A stretch of 64,000 nucleotides of DNA from Cellulophaga lytica DSM 7489 (GTDB lineage: Bacteria; Bacteroidota; Bacteroidia; Flavobacteriales; Flavobacteriaceae), in assembly GCF_000190595.1 (NCBI RefSeq), contig NC_015167.1, forward strand, positions 1,973,501 to 2,037,500, written 5' to 3'. A program made the translations under genes and the position numbers. Position 1 is the first letter of the stretch. Every line of letters begins with the position of its first letter. This document shows, piece after piece, positions 27,172 through 36,405 of this stretch. Below the pieces are notes generated by a model that saw nothing but the letters and a program-made list of their open reading frames with translations, had not been told where the DNA came from and searched no databases.

Positions 27172-28908
27172 TTAATAACCAAAGTTTTGTACCATAGTTG
27201 GTGCTTTTTCTACTTCTGTTGCAGGTATAGGAAGGTAGTAGTGTTGTGCCATCCAAGGTCTTTCTACCACAGTTACTTCTTCACTAATTTCAGAGCCATC
27301 AGTAGTTTTTGTCCATCTTAATCCTTTTACATCAAACCCTAAGTGGTCTTCATTCATCCATCTTCTTTCATCAAAAAAGTTATGACCTTCAAAACATAAT
27401 TCTATACGTCTTTCTCTTTTTATAGCTTCAAGTAAATCTGCTCCTGTAGCAGTAATGTCTGGCTGCAATGCTCTAGTAGATATTTTGTTTACAAATGTTC
27501 TGGCTGTAGCTTCATCACCTAAATGGTATTGTGCTTCTGCATAATTTAAATAAATTTCTGCTAGCCTATATAGTATGTAAGGTCGCTCTGGAGATATACC
27601 AGTTAAACCGTCTACCAAACCTTCTGCATTTAAAGTTCCAATACTTTCATCTTGAAACTTTCTAATGTTATAGCCTGTTTTAGAGGAATGTTGTTGGTTG
27701 CCTAAACCCTGCTCAGAGTCTAAGCCGTGTGGGTGAGCACCTGTATCATTAGATAAATAATACTGTACTTTACGACCTCTAAATTCTGCTCCGTTGTAAT
27801 TAAGATCTGCATAATACCTCATTTCTCTATTGATATTAGGGTTTGCAGGATCAAAGCTAGCGTCATTAGTAGTGCTACCATCTGCCATATTAAATTGTAA
27901 AGCAAAGTTATGAGTAGGAGCAGCTAAAGCCCAACCACTGTATCCGCTAGGAGAAAATGTTTGGTCTGGCAAAGAGTTTGCATCTGTGCCAAAATCATAA
28001 TAAAGAGCACTGTAAGGCCTTGCAAAAAGAATGTCTTCATTGGGTGATAAAAATAATTTTTGGTATTCTTCTGCATTAGCAACAGCAATTAAATCGCGCG
28101 CACCAACTAGGTCTATTACAGCTTTAGCAGCATCTGCAGCATCTTGCCATTTTGTAGGTTTAGAGTAGGTGTATAGTGGGTCATTACTAGGAGCAAATGC
28201 AGGGTCATGTAATTTACTAGCGGCATATAATAATGTTCTAGACTTTACGGCTAATGCAGCTAATTTAGTTGCTCTACCAAACTCGCTACCTGGTCTTGTT
28301 TCTGGTAAAACAGCAGCAACATCATCTAACTCTGTAACAATAAAATCTACACACTCTTCATAACTATTACGTACTAAAGCAAAATCGTCATCTAAACCTA
28401 AAGCATTTTCTAAAATAGGAACACCACCATAAAAACGAATTAATTTGCTATAAACATTAGCGCGTAAAAAACGCATTTCAGCTTTTAAAACAGCTACTTT
28501 TTCTGGGTCTTTTTGCATTGCTTGGCTATCATCTACTTTATCTAAAAACTCATTAGCAAGTCTTACATAATCCCAATAGTTATCCCATTTTCCGTTTAAC
28601 ATACCAACAGTACCAGGTGTCATACCAGCTCTAAGTCTAAATTGGTCTAGTAGTTTAAAATTAAAAATAGCCTCATAAGAACCTACCTCTAGATTAAATC
28701 TACGTCCCCACCATTGCCTTTTATTAACGCCCCAACTTTCTGTACTGTTGTAAACAGTATATACTAGTCTTTCTAACTGTTCTGGGTCGTTATATATTAA
28801 GTCTTCTGCAAAGGCATCTGTAGCCTCTACATCTAATACATCATTACAACTAGACAAGCAAAACAGGCCAATTGCTATAAATGTATATATTAATTTTAAA
28901 TTTTTCAT
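27172..28908 (-). CDS. SusD/RagB-family glycan-binding lipoprotein
   Basis: A 578-residue surface lipoprotein (FCLSSCNDVLDVEATDAF, lipidated Cys at about 21). The SusD fold is shown by the N-terminal block DLIYNDPEQLERLVYTVYNSTE, the TPR segment KDPEKVAVLKAEMRFLRANVYSKLIRFYGGVPIL, and the C-terminal ERPYILYRLAEIYLNYAEAQYHLGD to RRIELCFEGHNFFDERRW. It captures the oligosaccharide and acts as the lid of the SusC transporter. It starts 17 bp after the susC stop, so the two are one operon. Confidence 0.96.
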   Translation of the reverse strand: MKNLKLIYTFIAIGLFCLSSCNDVLDVEATDAFAEDLIYNDPEQLERLVYTVYNSTESWGVNKRQWWGRRFNLEVGSYEAIFNFKLLDQFRLRAGMTPGTVGMLNGKWDNYWDYVRLANEFLDKVDDSQAMQKDPEKVAVLKAEMRFLRANVYSKLIRFYGGVPILENALGLDDDFALVRNSYEECVDFIVTELDDVAAVLPETRPGSEFGRATKLAALAVKSRTLLYAASKLHDPAFAPSNDPLYTYSKPTKWQDAADAAKAVIDLVGARDLIAVANAEEYQKLFLSPNEDILFARPYSALYYDFGTDANSLPDQTFSPSGYSGWALAAPTHNFALQFNMADGSTTNDASFDPANPNINREMRYYADLNYNGAEFRGRKVQYYLSNDTGAHPHGLDSEQGLGNQQHSSKTGYNIRKFQDESIGTLNAEGLVDGLTGISPERPYILYRLAEIYLNYAEAQYHLGDEATARTFVNKISTRALQPDITATGADLLEAIKRERRIELCFEGHNFFDERRWMNEDHLGFDVKGLRWTKTTDGSEISEEVTVVERPWMAQHYYLPIPATEVEKAPTMVQNFGY

Positions 28909-28925
28909 ATCTGTATTTTTTTAAA

Positions 28926-31900
28926 TTAGAAACTAAAGTTTACACCTAATGTATATGTTTTTAAAGACGGGTAAGTACTACCTCTAAAGTTATTGTAACC
29001 GGCTGCTTCTGGGTCTAAACCTAGCTTTTGCACATCAGAAAACATTGTAATTAGGTTAAGTCCTCTTGCAAATATTTTTATATCACAAAACTCAATTTTG
29101 TCTTTTGGAATAGTATAACCTACTTCTATTTCTTTTAGCCTTAAGAAAGATGCATCATGCAACCATAAATCTGCTCCTTGAAAGTTTTCAGAATTTCCAC
29201 TTTGGTTACCACTATACTTGTCACTTTGTCCAAAAGCTCTAGGGTATCTAGAGTCTCTGTTTGTAGGTGTCCATCTTTGGTTAAATACATATTCTGGTTT
29301 TGCTCCTGCTTGATCAAAAAACACTAACATTTTAGCCTCTGCTTGCCCTTGAAAAAGGAAGCTCATATCAAAATTTTTGTATTTAAAACCACCGTAAACA
29401 CCATATTGAATTTGTGGAATGTTAGAACTGTAATCTCTAACTCTATCATTAGCATCTATTTTACCGTTACCATCGGTATCTAAATATATTGGCTCTCCTT
29501 CTACAGTACCGCCTAGTTTAACATCTGTAGCATCTACTTGTGCTTGATCTCTAAAAATTCCTGCTGTTGGATAAGTTATGTAAGAGTCTATAGAATACCC
29601 TTCTCTTTTTCGCCATTCTGGTACATCACTAGCTTCTGCTAAAAATACCACTTCATTTTTAGCTTTGGTAACGTTACCGCCAATGTTATAGCTAAAATTA
29701 TCATTTACTTGTTGGTTCCAGCCTAACTCTAGTTCCCAACCAAAGTTATCTACTTTACCAATGTTTTCTGCTGGTAATGTTAAACCAGCTGCATCTGGTA
29801 TAGCAGCTGCTCTAGTAACTAATATATCTTCTCTGTTTTGGTAGAAGTAGTTAAAGTCACCAGTAAGTTTACTTTCAAACATAGAAAAAGCCAAACCTAT
29901 ATTTTTCATATAAGCAGTTTCCCAAGTAATGTTAGGGTTTGGAACATTGTCTGGAGTATAGCCATTAAAAGTTACTCCAGGATTACCAAAAACATAGTAA
30001 TTAGGATTAGCAGTATTGGTTGGTCCGCCATAATCAAAACGAGTTAAGTATTGAAAAGCACCAATACGGTCGTTACCCATTTTTGCCCACGAACCTCTTA
30101 GTCTTAGGTCTGTTAACCAGTCTGCATTGTCTAAAAAAGATTCTTTATTAATTGCCCATGATGCAGCAACACCTGGGAAGGTACCATACCTTTTTCCAGG
30201 GCCAAAGTTACTAGAGCCATCATGACGAATTGTAAAGTCTACAAAATATTTCTTTTTATAATCGTAAGAGAAAGAACCAAAATAGTTAACTCTTCCCCAT
30301 TCTTGTGATGTACCAAAAGACTGTTGACCTTCATCACTACCTGCAAAAAGCTCTGTATGTTCTTTGGTAGGAAAACCTTGACGTTGAGCCCAAAAAGAAC
30401 GTTGTTCTGACTGTGCTTGCTCATAGCCAACAAATGTGTTGATTGAGTGATTTTCTCCTAGTTTTTTCTTGTAATATAAAGTAGCGTTTGCCTGTACTTC
30501 ATCAAACTTCCAGAAGCTTTCAGTAAGTATTCTTTCTCCTCCTCTTTGAGACTTACCTGTTGTTGGTACATATTCTCCTGTAGATTCCTGAAAAGAATAA
30601 ACCGTCCATGGCGTATACCATGATTTTTGATCGTTATTTTGTCTACGTACACCAACAAAAGTTTTAAATGTTAATCCCGGAGTAATAGATTTTAAATCCC
30701 AATCTAAAGAAAAACGACCTCTTAATGTATTGTCAATTCTTTTAACAAAGCCAGACTCGTTACTAGACATAACGTATGGGTTAGCTCCGTTTTCTCCTCC
30801 CCATCCTGGTAAACCATTTGGGTAAATACCTACTTCTGTAGGTTCGTTAGTATAAATGTGCTTGTATATAAAGTTAGCATCTACACCTGGCTCTTGCGTG
30901 TTTCCAAACCTACCAGAAAGGTCTACACCTAATTTTATGTTGTTTGTTAATTTAATATCTAAGTTAGAACGAACTTGGTTCTGTCTAAATCTTAAATCTC
31001 CAGACTTAAATAAACCTACTTGTTTAATAAAGTCGCCACTTACAAAATATTTTACATCTTCACTACCACCAGAAATAGAAATTGAGTTTCTAGATTCTGG
31101 AGATGTTTTAGCAAAGGTTAAATCGCTCCAATCTGTGCTAGGGTAATTAATAGGGTCTGTACCTGCTGCATAATTATTTATTTGTTCTTGTGTAAAACGA
31201 GGAGCTTGCCCTAATCTATCATTAATTTCATTCTCGTAAATTGCGTACTGCTCAGAAGACATAAGTTCTGGAGTTACAGAAAAAGAAGATAGGTTGTATG
31301 ATGAAGAGATGTTAATTTTTGGCTTACCAGATTTACCTCTTTTAGTAGTTACTAATATTACACCATTTGCTGCTCTAGCTCCATAAATTGCTGCTGCACC
31401 ATCTTTTAGTATAGTTATAGATGCAATGTCTTGCGGAGATAGTTGAGAAAAAGTTCCTGTTACAACACCATCTATTAAAATTAATGGTGAGTTATTGTTT
31501 AAGGTAGATTTACCTCTAATTAATAAAGATACATCACCTGTAGAACCAGGATACCCACCTCTATCATTTACAATTAAACCAGAAACTTTACCAGCTAATG
31601 ATTTAGCTAAATCCTTGTTAGATGTTTTTTCTAACTCTTCACTTTTTATGGCACTTACAGAACCTGTTACTTCTCCTTTTTTACGAGTAGTATATCCTAA
31701 AACAACAACTTCTTCTAGGTTTTCTGCATCAGCAGCCATTGTTACATTAATTGTAGTTTGGCTACCTACTGTTACTTCTTGTGCTTTGTATCCTATATAA
31801 GTAAATATTAATACAGGATTATCTCCTTCTACAGTAATACTATAATTACCATCAAAATCTGTAGTAGTACCGTTTGTAGTTCCTTTTACAACAATACTAA

Positions 31901-32093
31901 CGCCTAACATTGGGCCTAGTTCATCTGAAACGGTACCAGTAATTGTTTTTTGTTGTGGTAGTATAGGTGCATTAGGTGTAGCACTTGCATGTAAAGGTAT
32001 GGTTAGCAAACTAAATAATAAAAGTTGCGTTAATAGCAATTTGTTAGATAGGAGAAAGTACTTTCCTATTTTTTTAATTTTTGGTTTTTTCAT
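28926..32093 (-). CDS. SusC/RagA-family TonB-dependent outer-membrane transporter
   Basis: A 1055-residue transporter. Signal peptide (about 1-38), then a carboxypeptidase-like domain (KTITGTVSDELGPMLGVSIVVKGTTNG), the TonB box region (AENLEEVVVLGYTTRKKGEVTGSV), plug domain (LAKSLAGKVSGLIVNDRGGYPG to DIASITILKDGAAAIYGARAANGVILVTTKRG), and a 22-strand barrel ending TYPSLKTYTLGVNFSF. It imports glycan oligosaccharides with SusD, energised by TonB. It heads a two-gene operon with a 411-bp upstream region. Confidence 0.96.
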   Translation of the reverse strand: MKKPKIKKIGKYFLLSNKLLLTQLLLFSLLTIPLHASATPNAPILPQQKTITGTVSDELGPMLGVSIVVKGTTNGTTTDFDGNYSITVEGDNPVLIFTYIGYKAQEVTVGSQTTINVTMAADAENLEEVVVLGYTTRKKGEVTGSVSAIKSEELEKTSNKDLAKSLAGKVSGLIVNDRGGYPGSTGDVSLLIRGKSTLNNNSPLILIDGVVTGTFSQLSPQDIASITILKDGAAAIYGARAANGVILVTTKRGKSGKPKINISSSYNLSSFSVTPELMSSEQYAIYENEINDRLGQAPRFTQEQINNYAAGTDPINYPSTDWSDLTFAKTSPESRNSISISGGSEDVKYFVSGDFIKQVGLFKSGDLRFRQNQVRSNLDIKLTNNIKLGVDLSGRFGNTQEPGVDANFIYKHIYTNEPTEVGIYPNGLPGWGGENGANPYVMSSNESGFVKRIDNTLRGRFSLDWDLKSITPGLTFKTFVGVRRQNNDQKSWYTPWTVYSFQESTGEYVPTTGKSQRGGERILTESFWKFDEVQANATLYYKKKLGENHSINTFVGYEQAQSEQRSFWAQRQGFPTKEHTELFAGSDEGQQSFGTSQEWGRVNYFGSFSYDYKKKYFVDFTIRHDGSSNFGPGKRYGTFPGVAASWAINKESFLDNADWLTDLRLRGSWAKMGNDRIGAFQYLTRFDYGGPTNTANPNYYVFGNPGVTFNGYTPDNVPNPNITWETAYMKNIGLAFSMFESKLTGDFNYFYQNREDILVTRAAAIPDAAGLTLPAENIGKVDNFGWELELGWNQQVNDNFSYNIGGNVTKAKNEVVFLAEASDVPEWRKREGYSIDSYITYPTAGIFRDQAQVDATDVKLGGTVEGEPIYLDTDGNGKIDANDRVRDYSSNIPQIQYGVYGGFKYKNFDMSFLFQGQAEAKMLVFFDQAGAKPEYVFNQRWTPTNRDSRYPRAFGQSDKYSGNQSGNSENFQGADLWLHDASFLRLKEIEVGYTIPKDKIEFCDIKIFARGLNLITMFSDVQKLGLDPEAAGYNNFRGSTYPSLKTYTLGVNFSF

Positions 32094-32304
32094 AATTCTG
32101 AGTTGTTACGTTAGGAGTTTTTTAGTTACATAGTGTTTTGTCTAATACTTATTTAGTATAAGTATAGCCTAGTAGTTTTTAGTTGTTTTTTAGATATGAA
32201 GCAGTACATTGTTTTTAACGTAATTTCAAACAATAATAATGAGCATATCATAAAAATTAGTTTCATAATTCAAAAGAAGTGTAAAAAACAGGGTATCTAT
32301 TTAT

Positions 32305-32338
32305 CAATTTTACCTTTCGATAACATTATTTTAACCTT
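32305..32338 (-). promoter_or_regulatory. Candidate tandem operator upstream of susC
   Basis: On the plus strand two half-sites, AATTTTACCT and ATTATTTTAACCT, have their CCT 22 bp apart (32313 and 32335). The same arrangement occurs upstream of three other PUL units. Confidence 0.4.
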
Positions 32339-32452
32339 TTTAATTAAAAAGGGGCTATTTTAGGGTAAAGAGGAGTTTTTTGGGGTAGGTAACCGCTATA
32401 ATTAATTTTTAGAGCGTTAATTGTTTCTTTTACAGCACCTAACAGTAGGCGT

Positions 32453-32484
32453 AAAAAAACTCCTTAGTAGTATAAGGAGTTTGT
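32453..32484 (-). terminator. Terminator of the sulfatase 2-3 operon
   Basis: AACTCCTTA and TAAGGAGTT form a stem; the minus strand continues into seven Ts. It lies 20 bp beyond the sulfatase stop. Confidence 0.8.
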
Positions 32485-32504
32485 ATTAAAATATATGTTT
32501 GTAT

Positions 32505-33989
32505 TTATTTAGGTAATGCAAAGGTATTATTAAAAGTAGCCATTGTGCTGTCTTTCCACATTTCTTGCAAATAGGTTGGGTCAAACCACAGTGGTTCTGT
32601 GTGTGTTTTACTCCATTGTTCTGCATCGTTTACAAGCCCTTTTAATATGTCTGGGTGTGTAGCACTTAAATCTTTTTTTTCGCCTATATCTTCCGTAATT
32701 TTAAATAGTTTCCAAGGTTGCTTACTAACTTTTAATGCTTTCCATTCGTCTTTTCTTGCAGCTACATCTGTATAGCCTTCTCTGTGTCGCATAGCAAACA
32801 ACGTTTCTTTTTTGTGTATGTTTTTGTTGTTTAGTATAGATTCCCAAACATTTTTTCCGTGTAAAACTTTGTTGTCAGGAAGCTTTGCTTTTCCTATATG
32901 AGCTAGTGTAGGGTAAAGGTCTAAGCTTGTAATAGGGAAGTTGTTTGTATGCCCTTTTGCAATATTTTTTGGGCAATACATAAACATAGGAACGCGGTAA
33001 CCACCTTCCCAAGTATCTCCTTTTCTTCCGTGTAAAGGATTGTTTGTAGCGCCATGATCTGTATTGCCTCCATTATCACTTAAAAAGATAATTAGTGTAT
33101 TTTCTAATTGATTTGTTTCTTTTAAAGTGTTTACTATTTGTTTAATCCCTCGGTCTACAGCATAAACCATAGCAGCATAAGTTCTTCTATCTTTATCTTT
33201 GATGACTGAAAATTTTTCCAAATCTTCTTCTTTTGCTTCAAGTGGTACGTGCGGTGCATTGTATGCCAAGTATAAAAAAAACGGTTTCTTTTTATTTGAC
33301 GCTTCTTTTACAAAACGAGATGCTTCTCTAGAAAAAGCATCGGTTAAATATTCTGTTTCTTTAACTTCTTTACCATTATGTTCTAGCGGAAGTATGTAAT
33401 CTCTAATTATTTTTTTCTTAGCTTTTTTTTGCTTTTGGTACTGTGCTTGGTATTGTTCTGGAAAATAATTGTGCCCTCCACCTAAAAAGCCATAAAAATC
33501 TGTAAAACCACGTTGATTGGGATGAAACTCTTCTGTGGCGCCTAAATGCCATTTTCCAATAGCTCCTGTGTAATAGCCAGACTCTTGTAATGTTTTAGCT
33601 ATAAATTGCTCGTTGGTATCAATTCCTTTGCCTAAAGATTCTCCGTTAGCAGGTAAATTAAACTGTGAGCCTATAGTATGCGGATATTTACCAGTTAATA
33701 GTGCAGCCCTACTTGGTCCACAAAAAGGATGTGCTACGTAAGCCGATGTAAATATGGTTCCTGCATTTGCTAGTTTGTCTAATTCTGGTGTTTTAATATC
33801 TGTACTGCCATTAAAACCAACATCAGAATACCCTAAATCATCACAAAGAACCAATAAAATATTAGGTTGTTTTGTTTCTGTTTTAACTTCTGTTGCTGCT
33901 TGGGCAACTTTTTTAGGTTTGTTGTTGCAGCTTAATGCAGTTAGTAAAACTGCTAATACAAGTGTCTTTGAGTTTTTATTAAAAATCAT
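32505..33989 (-). CDS. S1 sulfatase, PUL sulfatase 2
   Basis: A 494-residue lipoprotein sulfatase (LTALSC, Cys21). The first metal site is LVLCDDLGYSDVGFNGS; the formylglycine motif CGPSR has Cys90; GKWHLG and IIFLSDNGGNTDHGATNNPLHGRKGDTWEGGYRVP are hallmarks of the arylsulfatase-A-like branch. It differs clearly from the two iduronate-like enzymes, so it should act on a different sulfate position. It begins 11 bp after the stop of the 34001 sulfatase, forming a two-sulfatase operon. Confidence 0.93.
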   Translation of the reverse strand: MIFNKNSKTLVLAVLLTALSCNNKPKKVAQAATEVKTETKQPNILLVLCDDLGYSDVGFNGSTDIKTPELDKLANAGTIFTSAYVAHPFCGPSRAALLTGKYPHTIGSQFNLPANGESLGKGIDTNEQFIAKTLQESGYYTGAIGKWHLGATEEFHPNQRGFTDFYGFLGGGHNYFPEQYQAQYQKQKKAKKKIIRDYILPLEHNGKEVKETEYLTDAFSREASRFVKEASNKKKPFFLYLAYNAPHVPLEAKEEDLEKFSVIKDKDRRTYAAMVYAVDRGIKQIVNTLKETNQLENTLIIFLSDNGGNTDHGATNNPLHGRKGDTWEGGYRVPMFMYCPKNIAKGHTNNFPITSLDLYPTLAHIGKAKLPDNKVLHGKNVWESILNNKNIHKKETLFAMRHREGYTDVAARKDEWKALKVSKQPWKLFKITEDIGEKKDLSATHPDILKGLVNDAEQWSKTHTEPLWFDPTYLQEMWKDSTMATFNNTFALPK

Positions 33990-34000
33990 ACTCTTAATAC

Positions 34001-35653
34001 TTAGTTAAGTTGTGCTAAATTGCCTTTCCAACCTTTGTTAAATTGAACAAGTAGCTTTTTTACAATCTCTGGATTTTCTTTAGCTATATTTATAGTTTCG
34101 TTAGGGTCGTTTAAATGGTTGTACAGTTCAATAAAAATAGGTTTTGCGTTTTTGGTTTTATAATCTTTCCAAACAATAAATCTATATTCTTTTGTGCGCA
34201 TAGAGTAGCCCATTAATTTGTTCTCAAACAAATCTCTATTCCATTTATCTCCTTGTTGTTTTTTTATCTTTTCTTCAACTTCTTCAATTAAAGGGCCAAA
34301 TGATGTTTCTTTCATTCCTTTAGATAATGGGTTAGCAGCCCATTCTCTTAACGCTGGTGTAGGAAACTGACTAAAAACAGCTTTTTTCCAATCTAAATTT
34401 GGGTTGCTTAATAATGGTTTAAAACTTTGTCCTTCTACTGTGTTAGGCACTGCTACATCTACTAAATCACAAAGAGTAGGGTACATATCTACAAGCTCTA
34501 CTAAGGCATCTGTTTTTTTGCCTTTTATTTCTTTTGGCATATTGGGAGTGTTAATTATTAAAGGCACTCTTGTTGCAATTTCATAGTTTGTTGCTTTGCC
34601 CCAAATGCCCATATCACCAAGGTGCCAACCGTGGTCACTCCATAATATAACTATGGTGTTGTCTCTTTGTCCAGATTCTTCTAGGGCTTTTAACATACGT
34701 CCTATTTGTGCATCTATATAACTTACACAGGCTAAATATGCGTGTTTTAATTTAATTGCTTGTTCATCTGTAATATCTCCTTTTTTAGGAATGTCTGCTC
34801 TAGCTCTTAACTCAAACGAAGCGTGTAACCCCATAGCAGCCCCGTCTTTTGGACCTTGCTTTTGTTGAGCCAATTTTATATCATCTTCATTATACATATC
34901 CCAATATTTTTTTGGAGCTTGCCAGTCTAAATGTGGTTTTTTCATTCCTAATCCCAAAAAAAATGGTTTGTTAGGGTTTTTGTTTAGCATATCTTTTAAA
35001 GTTGCTATTGCAAGGTCTGTATTATAACCATCTTCATATTCATTATCAGGATAATCTGCAAACTCATAAGCCGGACCTTTACCTAGTCCATTACGTAATG
35101 CATTTTCTCCGTACTTGGCTACCATAGCAGCGCTATTTTCTTTATGCAATTTTATGTTTTCTGGTAGTTTAAAGCCAAATTTTGGCTTTTTACTAGCGCT
35201 CATTTGGCTATGTGGCACAGGTTTTCTACTCCATGATAATTTAGGGTCATTGTATTTTCCGTGGTAAATTTTGCCTGTGTGTACGGTTTCATATCCGTTT
35301 GCCCATAATTGCTGAGGTAGTGTTACAATATCTGGGTTAGCATCTCTAAAATAGGTGAAGTTTTCTACTACGCTTATGCTTTCTGGTCTGGCTCCTGTCA
35401 TTAAACTAGCTCTAGAAGGGCTGCATATTGCTTCTTGGCAATAGGCATTATTAAATTGTAAGCCATTACTAGCTAAAGCGTCTATGTTAGGAGTAATGGC
35501 AATTTCAGAACCATAAGTGCCAAGTTCTGGGCGTAAATCATCTACAGCAATAAATAAAATATTTGGCTTTTTTTTGATTTCTTTTTTTGTCTCTTTTTGT
35601 GATTGGCAACTACTTATAAATAAAAGTAGTAATATTAATTGCGCGTATCTCAT
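34001..35653 (-). CDS. S1 sulfatase (iduronate-2-sulfatase-like), PUL sulfatase 3
   Basis: A 550-residue lipoprotein sulfatase (LLFISSC, Cys16). The metal site is FIAVDDLRPELGTYG, the formylglycine motif is CSPSR with Cys77, and the second site is LWSDHGWHLGDMGIWGK. It is highly similar along its whole length to the sulfatase at 23703, including the C-terminal block AKENPEIVKKLLVQFNKGWKGN, so the two arose by duplication. It heads an operon with sulfatase 2; a candidate operator lies about 70 bp upstream of its start. Confidence 0.92.
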   Translation of the reverse strand: MRYAQLILLLLFISSCQSQKETKKEIKKKPNILFIAVDDLRPELGTYGSEIAITPNIDALASNGLQFNNAYCQEAICSPSRASLMTGARPESISVVENFTYFRDANPDIVTLPQQLWANGYETVHTGKIYHGKYNDPKLSWSRKPVPHSQMSASKKPKFGFKLPENIKLHKENSAAMVAKYGENALRNGLGKGPAYEFADYPDNEYEDGYNTDLAIATLKDMLNKNPNKPFFLGLGMKKPHLDWQAPKKYWDMYNEDDIKLAQQKQGPKDGAAMGLHASFELRARADIPKKGDITDEQAIKLKHAYLACVSYIDAQIGRMLKALEESGQRDNTIVILWSDHGWHLGDMGIWGKATNYEIATRVPLIINTPNMPKEIKGKKTDALVELVDMYPTLCDLVDVAVPNTVEGQSFKPLLSNPNLDWKKAVFSQFPTPALREWAANPLSKGMKETSFGPLIEEVEEKIKKQQGDKWNRDLFENKLMGYSMRTKEYRFIVWKDYKTKNAKPIFIELYNHLNDPNETINIAKENPEIVKKLLVQFNKGWKGNLAQLN

Positions 35654-35720
35654 TTAGTATTTCAAAAGTTAATATTAAGTGCTATCAAAATAACCTAAAA
35701 CAAGCAATTAAATGTTCTTT

Positions 35721-35753
35721 TAGTTTATCCTTGCGTTGCACTATTTTACCCTA
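35721..35753 (-). promoter_or_regulatory. Candidate tandem operator upstream of the sulfatase 3-2 operon
   Basis: Plus strand reads AGTTTATCCTT and ATTTTACCCTA, with CCT 21 bp apart. It shares orientation relative to the downstream minus-strand gene with the other three copies. Confidence 0.4.
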
Positions 35754-35945
35754 TTTGTTTATACTTGTATTATTTTAATGAGTAACCATTGCTTTTTGGG
35801 TACCTTAAAAGTGTTTTTAGGATATGTTTAATTTTACTTATGTTGGTAAAATAAAGTGTTAATAGGTTAATTATAGCGGTTTGTTGTGCTTATTTTTGCT
35901 TAAATTTAAAACATAGACATCTTTACAAAACTAAATATAGGATTT

Positions 35946-36404
35946 ATGACCAAACTAAAAATTAACGGAGAAATACATACGATAGATGTAGATCCAGAAA
36001 TGCCTTTGTTATGGGCAATAAGAGATATTATAGGTTTTACAGGAACTAAATTTGGATGCGGAAAAGGTTTTTGCGGTGCTTGTATGGTTTTAATGGATGG
36101 TAATGCGGTAAACTCTTGTCAGCTTCCTGTTTCTGCTGTGGGTGAAAATGAATTAATTACAGTTGAGGGACAGACAGAAAATCTTCAGTTATTACAAAAA
36201 TCTTGGGCAGAGCATAATGTTCCGCAATGTGGTTTTTGTCAATCTGGACAATTAATAACAGCAACTGCATTGTTAAACGGTAATAGCAACCCTTCTGATG
36301 AAGATATAAATAATGCTATGGTGCGTAATATTTGCCGCTGTGGTACATATCCGCGTATAAAAAAGGCTATAAACCATTCTGTTGAATTAAAAAACAAAGG
36401 CTAG
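35946..36404 (+). CDS. 2Fe-2S subunit of a xanthine-dehydrogenase-family molybdenum hydroxylase
   Basis: A 152-residue electron-transfer subunit with two [2Fe-2S] clusters. The plant-ferredoxin-like cluster uses Cys38, Cys43, Cys46 (GCGKGFCGACMV) and Cys58. The helical-domain cluster uses Cys95, Cys98 (QCGFCQSGQ), Cys130 and Cys132 (NICRCGTYPRI). It passes electrons from the molybdenum subunit. It has no signal peptide and is probably co-exported with its Tat-signal partner, which starts two bases after its stop. No FAD or cytochrome subunit is adjacent. Confidence 0.93.
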   Translation: MTKLKINGEIHTIDVDPEMPLLWAIRDIIGFTGTKFGCGKGFCGACMVLMDGNAVNSCQLPVSAVGENELITVEGQTENLQLLQKSWAEHNVPQCGFCQSGQLITATALLNGNSNPSDEDINNAMVRNICRCGTYPRIKKAINHSVELKNKG

Positions 36405-36405
36405 T

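Larger units (their letters stand above)
32094..32504. other. Non-coding region upstream of susC
   Basis: No gene is seen. It carries the candidate tandem operator at 32305-32338 and the terminator of the sulfatase operon at 32453-32484. Between 32094 and 32300 the sequence is AT-rich; no TAnnTTTG box could be placed with confidence, so the susC promoter itself is not pinned. Confidence 0.5.
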
